Counted from the stretch's first letter, positions 34,291 through 44,439 are shown. The stretch: DNA of 64,000 nt from Myotis daubentonii (GCF_963259705.1 NC_081842.1:179928349-179992348), one strand, 5' to 3'. Made by a program: numbers and translations. The notes: a model not told the origin generated them from the letters alone.

Positions 34291-34329
34291 AGGTAAGAGT
34301 GGTATGTGTGTGTCCCATAATGGAAAGGG

Positions 34330-34760
34330 GGTGGGGGTTGGTTTATAAGGAATTAGCTCACACAACTATGGAGTCTAGGCAGTCCTGTGACCTGTCACTT
34401 TCAATCTGGAGTCCCAGGAAAGCTGGTGGTGTAGCTCTAATCTGAGTCCAAAGGCCCGAGAACCGGGAACACTGACGATGTGAGTCCCAGGGCAGGAGAC
34501 AATTGGTCCAGCTCCTCTGCTGCAGTCCGGCAAAGAGAGAGAAGTCCCCTTTCCCCTCCTTGTCTGTCCAGGCCAGGCTGCAGTGGGTGGGCTGTGACCG
34601 ACCTACACTCGGGAGGGCAGCCAGCTTTATCCAGTCACTGACTCAGATGCTCATCTCCTCCAGAAACACCCTTACAGACCCACCTAAAAAAATGCTTAAC
34701 CAGATATTTGGACACACCATGGCCCAGTCATGTTACACATAAAATTAACCATCATAGCAA
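34330..34760 (-). repeat. Old LTR-like relic (ERVL/MaLR-type)
   Basis: TTTATAAGGAATTAGCTCAC opens the stretch; AGAAACACCCTTACAGACCC, AATGCTTAACCAGATATTTG and TTACACATAAAATTAACCAT close it. This order is typical of a widespread old mammalian LTR on the reverse strand. Exact family unresolved. Confidence 0.45.
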
Positions 34761-34794
34761 GGGAAAGAAAGAAAAAATGATGAAATACTGAAAG

Positions 34795-34920
34795 GGTTCT
34801 TGGGTTAGTCAAACTACCTCATTTTGTAAGTAAGGCAACAGGGTCTGAAAGAGGTTACCTGTCTGTAAGGTAATGCAACCCGAACCTTGTTCTGCAGTTT
34901 TAATACTTTCTGCTTCCTCT
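34795..34920 (-). repeat. MIR
   Basis: Reverse strand: CTACCTCATTTTGTAAGTAA, CTGAAAGAGGTTACCTGTCT. Confidence 0.65.
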
Positions 34921-35104
34921 CTAATTCTTTACCTGACGAGAGAGAGATGCAAGGAGAAGGAGGAATATAAGACTAATGTGAAAGGCATCCTTTGGGGTCC
35001 TGGGCAGAGCCTGTGTTTTATAACACTGTAGCCCCAGGAGAATTGTAGGAAAAGTGTTGTCTTGCTTCTCCTTTTGGATCTGCCCAGGGTCCAGAGGTCA
35101 GGAC

Positions 35105-35480
35105 CCTGTCCACCTTGACCCCCGCCTGGCCTTTAGATCTATAGTGACCAGTAGGTTGGCCACTAGCCATCGGCAGCTATTGAACCCCGATATATGGCTA
35201 GTCAAAGTTGGGATGTACTCTGAGTGTAAATAATCACCGGATTTCAACATTTTAGTGTGTGCGCGCGCACACACACACAGAATGTGAAATAGTTCATTAA
35301 TAATGTTTTATATAGATGACAGTTGAAATGATAATATTTTAGATATTTTGGGTTAAATGAAATAGATTAGTAAATTCCACCTGTTTCTTTTTACCTTTTT
35401 AAATGTGGCTACTAGAAAAGTTGAAATCACATCCGTAGCTCACATTCTATTGCTTTTGGACAGCACTGCTCAAGATCATT
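35105..35480. repeat. Old hAT (MER1-group) DNA transposon
   Basis: GCCACTAGCCATCGGCAGCT, ATTGAACCCCGATATATGGC, AATTCCACCTGTTTCTTTTT, TTTTTAAATGTGGCTACTAG and TTGCTTTTGGACAGCACTGC match the order of a Charlie-related element whose ends read 'ctgtccaa...ttggacagcactg'. Diverged; includes the Z-DNA-type tract at 35255-35278. Confidence 0.6.
35255..35278. repeat. Alternating GT/GC/AC palindrome
   Basis: GTGTGTGCGCGCGCACACAC (35255-35274) is a perfect 20-bp palindrome of alternating purine and pyrimidine, followed by further AC units. Confidence 0.95.
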
Positions 35481-35669
35481 CATCTGGGCCCTTGGCAGTG
35501 CAGTCCCCAGGACTACTACTCATCTCCCACCTGCTGCCCTGCTTCCCTCTAGCTCTTCAGGCTGGGGCAAGCCACTACCCAGCCCTCTTTCTGCCACACG
35601 TCACTGGCCAAGTGCTCAGGCCCTGCGTGTTAATTTTGCTTTGTGCCTTATAGCTCAGTATAGGGTGGC

Positions 35670-35900
35670 AGAAGGTGGTCTGGAATTGGGACCAGATCCA
35701 GCCTTGAGTCCAAACTCAGTCACTGATTAGTCACATAACCTTGGAAAGATAAGCACCCCTTTTTGAAAGGTAGGTTCCCCCCCAGTTTAAAATGGGAGTG
35801 ACAATAATACCCTACCTATCTCATAGGTATTGTCAAGATAAAAATCAAAAGGAGTTAGTCCATGTGAATGTGCTTTATAAATAACAAAGTGGCATGTACA
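35670..35900 (+). repeat. MIR
   Basis: CACTGATTAGTCACATAACC, CCAGTTTAAAATGGGAGTGA, ATAATACCCTACCTATCTCA and GTGCTTTATAAATAAC. Confidence 0.8.
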
Positions 35901-36094
35901 TGTAATATTGCCAGAAATTATGTTTTCATTTTTATATCACAGTCATTATTGTCATTACTCAACCCCTGCCTCTAACCCTCTGATCTTGGACCATGTGGTC
36001 CCCCTCACTGGGTGTCTGGTCATTTGTATAAAAGGGGATGGCAAGGCACCCCTGCAGGCCTTAGAGTTGATGGCAGGCACAGGATGCTAGGACA

Positions 36095-36520
36095 TAGAGA
36101 ACCTAAGTTTGGGAATTGCCAGCTGACTGTGAGAACCACAGCTGGATCTCTCTCTGGGCCCTCCCCAGGGTGGCTGGAGTGGTGATGTTCCTGGTTATGT
36201 GGACACTCTGTCTCCTTAGATGGCATTGGAGCTGGTCTCATCTAAGTTTGTGTGTTGTATCATGGTCCTTGAAGTGTGGGCCACATTTGGGGCCTTTGTA
36301 GACTGTGGCCACCACTGGCCCAGTAGCTGACAAGGGCTGGGTAGAGGGGCTGCCTCCAAAGATCATGGCAGTGCTCAGCCAGGACGCTCTTCGATGCCTG
36401 CAGCACCTTCCTCCCCACCAGCTTGAAGTCCCTCCCAGCCTCAAAGCACTGGATAACATCCCCAAGGAGCTGCTGCTACATCCCATCTAGTTTCACCACC
36501 ACCAGGGACCACTCCCAATC
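36095..36520 (-). pseudogene. NME4: NME4 processed pseudogene (nucleoside diphosphate kinase)
   Basis: The parent gene encodes the mitochondrial nucleoside diphosphate kinase, which moves phosphate between nucleoside tri- and diphosphates. On the minus strand the family landmarks appear in order: a VVVKLDG relic of the KPDGV motif (about 36483-36505), GDVIQCFE (about 36440-36464), [10 protein letters not shown] then VLAEHCHDL (36355-36420), PLYPALVSY (about 36325-36350), GPVVATV (about 36298-36321), GD-SVH-SRN (about 36185-36215) and AQREIQLWF (about 36130-36160). PLYPAL and AQREIQLWF fit NME4 better than NME1-3. It is dead: a TAG follows KLDGM (near 36476), frameshifts follow the YPAL block, and the catalytic His of RNVIH is lost (RNITT). 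Exons are fused without introns, so it is a retrocopy. The 5' end may reach about 36620; no clear A tail remains. Confidence 0.85.
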
Positions 36521-36649
36521 TAGCAGGGCCCTCCGGAGCTGGGAACACTTGGCCTGGACCTCAGGCAGTGAAGAGCCTGCCCTGGCCAGCCGAGCCCCTG
36601 GAGGGAAGGAGGACAGAGGGCCACACACCCCATTTTTGGTTTGACATTT

Positions 36650-36790
36650 CCACAACACTTTGAAGTAAATATTTCTGTATCCCTAGTTTGCAGACAGCTA
36701 TATGGAGACACCAGTGGTTAAGTGATGTCCCCTGGGTCACCTGTCTGGGTGGAAGCAGAGATTTGAATGTGTACCTCTTCCCAGCATGTC
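36650..36790 (-). repeat. MIR fragment
   Basis: Reverse strand: CCTAGTTTGCAGACAGCTAT, GGTTAAGTGATGTCCCCTGG. Confidence 0.5.
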
Positions 36791-36799
36791 ATATTATGT

Positions 36800-38040
36800 C
36801 TGACAGGATGAGACTAGAAAAACCTTTCTTTATTAAATAGTTGTGGTGTAACTTCTACCACTCTCAACTCTATACCCTTTGGATAAAGAGAGCCCTCAGC
36901 CCGGCCATGGAGTCCCAGCATTTTGCAAGAGTTGAGCACTTGAGAGGCTATGCTCCTTCCTCCCAGAGACCCCTCACTGAAGAGCCTAAACGAACTCTGA
37001 GTGTTTTCATTGACTTTTCTGATCTCCCAACGCAAGTTAAAAGCATCATTTTGCTTCGCTGTCAGTCAATTTCACTTTTGTGAGAATTTTAAAGATGTAT
37101 AAGCCCCTAAGGTGACAGTCCCAGCCTGATGCTGTCATGCTGAGCTGTGTCGTATCGAATTCTGTCACTGGAGAGAAACAAAATGAAATGCACCCAGGTG
37201 TAAAACCCAGGCCTTGTTCATTCTTATCAATACCAGATTAGAATGGCAGAGCCTAATATTGTGAAATTGGAATGATGAAGATTGATGTTTAAACTTTAAT
37301 GGGTTGGTAGTAAAATGTGTCATTTGTATATTCATGTATTCATAGACATGCAGAGTCATGCACAGACAGAGAAAACCAAATCCTTTGGCCCAAGGTTTTA
37401 ATGTTACCTGTTTTCTGTTGGCAATTAGACTCACTACCTGTTAAAATGTAAATATTCTTTCTTTGCCCTTCTTTTGAAACCAAATGAATTCAATTGCAGC
37501 CACATGGTGTTTTCATCCAATTTACCCATAAGCCTATTGGTTTGAGATGAACTTTTATCTGTGTGGATTATGTGTGTGTGTTTAGGTACATTTTATCTTA
37601 TAGCATTCTGTGAAATTTAGATTATTTTTTGAGACAGGAAGTTGATGAATGAGGCCTTTGATATACCACTGAGGATGCACAGCGGTCTAGGGGACATGAG
37701 GCTTTTATAACATTGACTAAGAAATCACTACCTCTCTATCTCCATGCCCTGCAACAAAGGGGATATGGAAGCTCCTGCTGACTTGACCTAGCAGGACACA
37801 GGCAAAAATGTTTTCTTTATTATTCGTGAGTTCTATCATTATTCAGCAGAACAGTTAATTTTCAAGCGTTTTATGGCAGGAAAATGTTAAATGACTGTCC
37901 CATCTTATTGTCATGTTCAATATGGTTTGGGTTATGTTTTTAAAATCATAGGAATAGACATATTCTCTGAAATATTAATGGGAATGTTATGTCTTTAAAT
38001 CACACGATAATGATGACTCTGGCAACACCATGCTCATTCA
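36800..38040. other. Unique AT-rich DNA
   Basis: No gene or clear repeat. TA-rich patches with octamer- or homeobox-like cores occur, but nothing I would call. Confidence 0.35.
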
Positions 38041-38049
38041 TATTAATAC

Positions 38050-38290
38050 CAGTGCTAGTGAGAGCAGCTGCCACAGGTCACGTTTTTAAGGCTCTGGTTC
38101 AGACAGGGTTTCTACCTTCCCATTTCATCTTCACAATAATCCTAGAATTTCAACATTTTTTTCCTCAGTTTTCTTAATGAGGAATCAGAGGCTTAAAGAG
38201 GTGAAGTCATTTGATCAAGGCCACACCACTTGTAAGAAGCTAAACTGAGATTTCAATTTAGGTGCCATTAGTCCAAGCTCTGTGGCTTTT
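38050..38290 (-). repeat. MIR
   Basis: Reverse strand: CATTTCATCTTCACAATAAT, TTAATGAGGAATCAGAGGCT, AAGAGGTGAAGTCATTTGAT, AAGGCCACACCACTTGTAAG. Confidence 0.85.
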
Positions 38291-38681
38291 CTGTAATTAT
38301 ATAAATACCCTCTTTTATGAAAGTGTGTTCTATTTGTATTATAGAAGACCAGGCGGGCTGAGAAGTGCCTGGTGTGTGTGTGAGGGGACGATGGAGGATG
38401 CAGTGTTGGGACAGTGGAAAGGAAGAGTTGAGAGCCACTGAATTAAGCAGTAGTAAGAGGGCAGTAGGGTTGGAACCAGGCATTATCCACACTGGTTTCT
38501 CCCACTTTGCAGTTGCTAGTTACCCAGTCACAGTAGTCTAAGTTCAAGAGCAGATTAAGGTCAAATAAAGCAGCAAAATGTTAGCTGTCAAATCTGTTCA
38601 GCTCAGTGACGGGAGATGTGAATTACATTACAGGGTGGTCCCGTAGCGGGCAAAACCAAGGTGTGAAGGGAAACTGAAGCT

Positions 38682-39600
38682 TGCCGGGGTCCAACCCCAG
38701 CGGGTCCAGGGGTCCCCAAAGGTGTGGACGGAGTCGGCGAAGAAGGAATGTCACAGAGACAGCGTTCAGTTGATCAGCAACCTAGCCAGGATCTCCAGCC
38801 AGGATCTCCAGCCAAGTTCTGGTCTGGATCTCCAGAGAGGTTCTGCTTAGGATCTCCAGCCAGGTTCTGTAGCCATGTTCCCTCGCTAGGTTCTCCAGCC
38901 AGGTTCTGTCCAGGCTCTCCAGTCAGGTTCAGTGTCCAGGTTCCAGTCAGGTTCTCCTGCCAATCTCTGTAGTCAGGTTCAGTCCAGGATCCCTTGCCAT
39001 GTTCTCCCGCTAGGCTCTGTCTCTAGGCTCTGAGGCCAGTTCCTGTCCAGGATCCTCCGGCATGCTCTCGCCAGCGAAGTTCTTCTGTCTCTAGAGAACG
39101 TTCTGTGTAGGTTCTGTGCCTAGGCTCTGTCTCTCTTGGTCCTGTCTTCCAAGCCCCTGTGTTCTTGATTCTGTGTTCTAAGTTCTGTGTCTGAAGTTCT
39201 GTCTCTCTCTGTCTGGTTCTGGGTTCTGTCTTCTTGATTCTGTTCTAAGTTCTGTGTCTTTCTGTCTTGTTACAACTGTATTTATACCAGTTGATTCAAT
39301 CCTATCAATCTCTATTACAAAGGTTAGGGCGTTTCTTATCTCCATTCCAGGGAGAAAAGATTATGTAGTTTAAGCATGATTGTTCGTAGTTAAAGGGATT
39401 AATTACCCGCCTGGCACTTAGTTGAGGGGTTTTATTCCCTCCCTAACTTCAGGGGAAAATCCCTACCTGGGGATTCAACCTTTCTCGGAGAGGTGACTTT
39501 GGTTAAAACACAGCGCCAAGAAGGTGAGCAAACATATTAAGAACCGTATGCCATATATGCCAGGTCCCTTGAAACAGCAAGGATGGACCGGCTCCCGGCA
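38682..39600 (-). mobile_element. Solo LTR of an endogenous retrovirus (class II-like)
   Basis: 919 bp bounded by short inverted ends, TGCCGGG and CCCGGCA, and by a perfect 6-bp target duplication GAAGCT (38676-38681 and 39601-39606). A 6-bp duplication suits class II (ERVK-like) integration. No primer-binding site or internal genes follow, so it is a solo LTR left by recombination. A TATAAATA box read on the minus strand (near 39281-39290) suggests minus orientation, though this is not certain. About 38775-39060 is a degenerate array of CTCCAGCCAGGTTCTG-type units; its 82-codon frame with repeated GSPARF is an artefact of that array. Confidence 0.9.
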
Positions 39601-39609
39601 GAAGCTGAC

Positions 39610-40260
39610 CATCAGGCACCCATCTTCCGTTGCGATTAGGTGAAGGGCATTGTTGACAGGAGCCAGCACCCCCACGGAGGAGGGCCAGCTTTTGGTAGAG
39701 CCCTCACTACTGCTCAGGCCCAGTTGGCCTTGAAAAGCACAAAGTTCCCTCAATTCATGGAACTGTCTTTGCAGCATAGAAAGAGCATGTGTTTGGGCAG
39801 AAAAAACAATACGTTTAAAGCATATGGATCAGGCTTTCCAAATTTTCCTTAAAAAATGGTGGTGTTCAATAAAGCTGCTCAAAAGAATAAAAACCCAAGT
39901 CAGAGACACCGAGGGCAATAATGTCACTTCCACGCTAAATCATCATCCCTCATGGCCGCTCTCATCTTGTCACAACCCTTCTGCTCATTCTGCTATTTAT
40001 CTCCTAGTCACTTACTCATTGATCTGTTCAGTACCCCCCTCCCCCAGACACACACTTTGTGCCAAGCCCTGTGTCCTGGGCTGGACACAGGAGGGTGAGT
40101 TTGGAAGGGCTCTGCCATCTGGAACTCACCTTCTCAGGAGGAACTAGCAATGGAATTGTATTCCTATGTGGCCTATGACACTGTGCGTTTGTCTCCAAAA
40201 CTTATAATGGACTGATAATTCATTGTAGCCTTGCCTGAATGCACTCCCTATACTTCAGGT
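39610..40260. other. Unique or unclassified DNA
   Basis: No nameable element. CATTGATCTGTTCAGTACCC ... TGTGCCAAGCCCTGTG near 40015-40075 may be an eroded L2. Confidence 0.35.
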
Positions 40261-40375
40261 TTCTGTTGCAGAGTCTTGCATAAAAAAGACATGGTTTTGG
40301 AATCAAACAATCCTAATTTGAATCTAGGTTTTGCCATATTGGTGTGTTGTTGTTTTCTTTTAAGAGAAACTGTTC

Positions 40376-42018
40376 TTTTTTTTTTTTTTATTAGTTAAGG
40401 TATTACAAATGTGTCCTCATCCCCCCCATTAACCCCCAACCTCCCCCCACACACACAAACTCATGCTCCCATCCCCCCGTTGTCCATGTCCATTGGTTTG
40501 GCTTATATACATGTATACAAGTCCTTCTGTTGATCTCTTCCCCTTACCCCCGCCCTCCCCTACTTTCCTTCTGGGGATTGATAGCCTGATCACTGTTTCT
40601 CAGTCTTTGGGTCTGTCCCTTTTCATCAGTCTATGTTGTTCTCTATAATCCACAAATGAGTGAGATCATGTGGTATTTATCTTTCTCTGACTGGCTTATT
40701 TCACTTAGCATAATGCTCTCCAGTTTTATCCATGCTGTTGCAAAAGGCAAGAGTTCCTTTTTTTTTACCGCAGCATAGTATTCCATTGTGTATATGTACC
40801 ACAGTTTTCTAATCCACTCATCTGCTGATGGGCACCTAGGCTGTTTCCAAATCTTAGCTATGGTGAATTGTGCTGCTATGAACATAGGGGTGCATATATC
40901 CTTTCTAATTGGCGTTTCTGGTTTCTTGGGATTCCTAGTAGTGGGATCACTGGGTCAAATGGGAGTTCCATTTTTAGTCTTCTGAGGTAGCTCCATACTG
41001 TTCTCCACAGTGGCTGCACCAGTCTGCATTCCCACCAGCAGTGCAAAAGGGTTCCTTTTTCTCCACATCCTCTCCAACACTTGTTGTTTGTTGATTTGTT
41101 GATGATAGCCATTCTGACAGGTGTGAGATGATAACGCATTGTCGTTTTGATTTGCATCTCTCGTATAATTAGTGACTTTGAGCAGGTTTTCATATGTCTT
41201 TCGGCCTTCTGTATGTCCTCTTTCAAAAAGTGTCTATCTAGGTCCGTTGCCCATTTTTTTATTGGATTGTTTATCTTCCTTTTGCTAAGTTTCATGAGAT
41301 CCCTGTAAATGTTGGAAATTAAACCCTTATCGGTGGTATCATTGGTAAATATGTTCTCCCATGTAGTGGGTCTTCTTGTTGTTTTGTTGATGGTTTCCCA
41401 TCATCAAAATGTCCATACTACCCAAAGCAATTTATAGATTCAATGCAATCCCCATTAAATTACCAACGGCATATTTCACAAATCTAGAACGAACGTTCCA
41501 AAAATTCATCTGGAATAAAAAAAGACCCCGAATAGCTGCAGCAATCCTGAGAAAGAACAAAGTAGGTGGGATCTCAATACCAGATATCAAACTGTATTAC
41601 AAAGCCACTGTTCTTAAAACAGCTTGGTACTGGCACAAGAACAGACATATAGATCAATGGAATAGAATAGAGACCCCAGAAATCGACCCAAACCACTATG
41701 CCCAATTAATATTCAACAAAGGAGGCAAGAGCATACAATGGAGTCAAGACAGTCTTTTCAATAAATGGTGTTGGGAAAATTGGACAGATACATGCAAAAG
41801 GATGAAACTAGATCACCAACTCACACCATACACAAAAATAAACTCAAAATGGATAAAAGACTTAAACGTAAGACGGGAAACCATAAAAATACTAGAGGAA
41901 TCCACAGGCAGCGAAATCGCAAACATATGCCGAAGAAATTTCTTCTCTGATAATGCTCCTAGGGCAATGGAAACTAAAGAGAAAATAAACAAATGGGATT
42001 ACATCAAAATAAAAAGCT
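40376..42018 (-). mobile_element. 5'-inverted (twin-primed) L1 insertion
   Basis: Poly-T (40376-40390) is the minus-strand A tail. Next come the 3' UTR (to about 40642) and the end of ORF2 on the minus strand up to about 41403. There the strand switches and an upstream ORF2 segment reads on the plus strand to about 42018. The two pieces are adjacent in L1: the plus segment ends at ...IKIKSF and the minus segment starts at ETINKTT. This is the classic product of twin priming during L1 integration. Confidence 0.93.
40643..41400 (-). pseudogene. L1 ORF2 C-terminal segment, broken
   Basis: Minus-strand frames give the C-terminal part of the L1 endonuclease/reverse-transcriptase protein: [51 protein letters not shown] (the zinc-knuckle-like Cys cluster), [11 protein letters not shown] and IYTMEYYAAVKK. 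A frameshift near 40880 separates the last 80 codons. Confidence 0.93.
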
Positions 42019-42020
42019 TT
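41409..42020 (+). pseudogene. L1 ORF2 segment, inverted
   Basis: Plus-strand frame of about 205 codons from [17 protein letters not shown] through [41 protein letters not shown] and [12 protein letters not shown]. This is the region between the reverse transcriptase domain and the C-terminal Cys motif. It lies in opposite orientation to the rest of the same L1 because of the inversion. Open but 5'-truncated, so not functional. Confidence 0.93.
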
Positions 42021-42473
42021 TTTTTTTTTTAAAATGATGCTTTATTGCCAAAACCGGTTTGGCTCAGTGGATAGAGCGTCGGCCTGTGTACTGAAAGGTC
42101 CCAGGTTCGATTCTGGTCAAGGGCAAGTACCTGGGTTGCAGGCACATCCCCAGTGGGAGATGTGCAGGAGACAGCTGTTCGATGTTTCTCTCTCATCGAT
42201 GTTTCTAACTCTCTATCTCTTTCCCTTCCTCTCTGTAAAAAATCAATAAATATATTTTTTAAAAAATGATGTTTTATTGATTTCAGAGAAAAAGGGAGAG
42301 GGAGAAAGAGATAGAAACATCAATGATGAGAGAGAATCATTGATTGGCTGCCTCTGGCATGCCCCACACTAGGGATTGAGCCTGCAACCCAAGCTTGTAC
42401 CCTGACTGGGAATTGAACAGTGACCTCCTGGTTCATAGGTCAATGCTCAACCACTGAGCTGCGCTGGCAGGGC
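42019..42473 (-). mobile_element. VES SINE (older, minus) interrupted by a second SINE
   Basis: The body at 42263-42473 reads TTTTATTGATTTCAGAGAAA, AGAAACATCAATGATGAGAG, GTACCCTGACTGGGAATTG, GAACAGTGACCTCCTGG and CTGAGCTGCGCTGGCAGGGC on the reverse strand. Its T-rich tail side (from 42019) is split by the plus-strand SINE at 42048-42262. The outer MIR duplication (40327-40342 and 42474-42489) is best assigned to this SINE. Confidence 0.85.
42048..42262 (+). mobile_element. VES SINE (younger, plus)
   Basis: CCAAAACCGGTTTGGCTCAG head, box A with GTGGATAGAGCGTCGG, box B GGTTCGATTCTGG, GTCAAGGGCAAGTAC core, ATCAATAAATATATTTTTT tail. A 17-bp target duplication with one mismatch, AAAATGATGCTTTATTG (42031-42047 and 42263-42279), lies inside the tail of the minus SINE. 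Confidence 0.95.
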
Positions 42474-42603
42474 AGTTTTGCCACACTGGAATTCTCAGCC
42501 TTTACCTCTTAACTCCTCCATGCCTCAGTCTCCTTACCTATAAAATGGGGAGGAACATTAATAACTAGGGATCTCATAAAAGCTAGGAAGGCAAAATGCC
42601 ATG

Positions 42604-43415
42604 AAAAATAAGCCCCTCGGTGTTGAAGTCTCTGCTTTATACACTTGTCACAGTGTATAAAGAGCACCGGGTCAGAGTGGACTCATCATTTTAATAAGCA
42701 CGTGCTGTTTATTACATCATGTGCCAGATACTATTCTGGGTGCTTCAACTACAGAGGTGATAGAGAGGCAGATGGTTTGAGCGCAGTGCTCTGAGTAAGC
42801 TGTGTGGAGAAGGTATGCCGAAGGAGGTTGCTACTGAAGGCTAAGAAGGAGCAGGCCGGCTGAGAGGGTCCAGCAGGGCTTTGTTGCTCATCTGCATTTC
42901 CATGGTATCTGGAGCAAATAGTATTTGTTAATAATAAAAATAAGGGTGGCTATCATGAGAGTGATCAGCACATGTCAGACAATGTCCGCAAAGCATGACA
43001 CTTGTTTGTTACAATCCCCTGGGAGACACATGAGACTCGGACTGCAGGGGAGTTTAAACCAGGTCTCTCTGACTTCAGAACGCCAGTGTGTTCCTGTTTC
43101 CAGATCCTGGCTCTTGGTAGAGCCGTGTGCTTGGAATTTGGTTCTGATCAGTAAGCACAGGCCAGCAAAAGAGCCAACTGTTGGACATTCACAAGTGGCT
43201 TTAGAACTGAAAGAAACTAAAGTTCAGACCTGAGCTTCAACACAAGTTTTGGGGAAAATTAAGAATCTCGAGCCACAACTTGGCACACAGTGGTATACTT
43301 AAATGGAAAACACATGGGAAATGAAGGCCTATGGGAGGAGACATACCAATCCTGAGATATGAATTTAAATACAAAAGGAGAGGTAAAAATAAGCCCCTCA
43401 GTGTTGAAGTCTCTG
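42604..43415. repeat. Two 31-bp direct repeats 781 bp apart
   Basis: AAAAATAAGCCCCTCGGTGT and the 11 bases after it (42604-42634) recur at 43385-43415 with one mismatch. The second copy runs straight into a long T/GTT tract. The sequence between holds no recognisable mobile element. Confidence 0.9.
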
Positions 43416-43719
43416 TTTTTTTTTTTTTTTGTTGTTGTTGTTGTTTTTTTTTAGAATTGTAAACTGTTCCCATATTACAGATTTTACCCTGCATCCTTTG
43501 ACTGCAAGGGGGGGGGGGGAGGAAGTGCTGTCTGGGAGGTGGAGGTGTCATTTCAACCTCCAGGTTGGGGAGGGGGTTTGGTGATGATGAAAGAGATCAT
43601 CTCTTGAAGCTTAAAGTCTCTAGTTGCATTCACTAAGCATCTTGCCTTTCCCCCTGCCTCCTCCTTTCTCCCTGCCTCTCCCCATTTACCCCTCAGAGCC
43701 TTTCTAACAAACTCTTAGT

Positions 43720-44110
43720 TACCTAAATTACAGAACAAAACCAGCCTCCTGCTAACCCCTCTGGACTTCAATTAAGGACATATGCAAATGTGGTCCCTGC
43801 TCCAGCACCATCAGCACTAAATGGCACATAAGCACTTTTGCAGTGCTTAATGTAAACTTGTTGAAAAATGTACATTATTTTTCATTGACTTGAAATTGGA
43901 TAAATGCTCACTGAAAAGAATAAAGCCAATTGGTATTGGAGGGAGCATTAAAGGAAAGAGAGAGAAGAGCCAATAAAGGCATGTGGTTTCTAAATGTAGA
44001 TCCGCTAATTTCTCCTTGCGGCAGCCATTCGATCTGCACTATTTGAATGTGCTTGGAGACGTTGTACATATTAATGAAATTATGTTGGTGAAGCCAGCGT
44101 GCTGCAGATG
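43720..44110. promoter_or_regulatory. Candidate conserved non-coding element
   Basis: Repeat-free AT-rich sequence with an octamer-like ATATGCAAATGTGG (near 43781), several ATTAA/TTAAT cores (TACATATTAATGAAATTATG) and two CCAAT/ATTGG-type boxes (AAGCCAATTGGTATTGG). Regulatory role inferred from texture only. Confidence 0.3.
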
Positions 44111-44114
44111 CACG

Positions 44115-44350
44115 TCGTAGTTAAAAGGCTTGGACTTGGAGATCAGACAGTCTCAAGTAGGCTACTTCATAGTGTGACCCTGAGCAAGGGACTTTGCATC
44201 ATCTGAGACTCAGTTTTCTCATCAGTAAGAAGATAGAAATCTTCTGTGGTGGTTGTGACAATTAGATGAGTTCACATATTTATGCATCCTGCAGTCTCTG
44301 ACACATAGTAGGTGATCAGTCTCTCTTAGTTCTATTTCTAGGTAAGAAAA
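44115..44350 (+). repeat. MIR
   Basis: AAGGCTTGGACTTGGAGATC, GACCCTGAGCAAGGGACTTT, CTCAGTTTTCTCATCAGTAA, CTGACACATAGTAGGTGATC. Well preserved. Confidence 0.88.
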
Positions 44351-44439
44351 GCTGCTGGTTTCTCAGTCACAAGACTGTTCGTGGGGCTCTGGTGGGAAGA
44401 CCTTTGGTGACCCATCCCCTGCTTGCCCCTTAATTAAGC

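Larger units (their letters stand above)
40260..42600 (+). repeat. MIR split by a 2.1-kb nest of insertions
   Basis: MIR text runs to about 40342 (GGAATCAAACAATCCTAATT, GAATCTAGGTTTTGCC) and resumes at about 42474 (TTTACCTCTTAACTCCTCCA, CCTATAAAATGGGGAGGAA). Between lie a minus VES SINE, an L1 and a plus VES SINE. Confidence 0.7.

Noticed and set aside
36238..36486. Plus- and minus-strand 60-82 codon frames near 36.3 kb as small genes
   Set aside because: They are shadow frames of the frameshifted NME4 pseudogene.
38724..38972. Frame with repeated GSPARF units as a repeat protein
   Set aside because: It is a translation of the minisatellite-like array inside the solo LTR.
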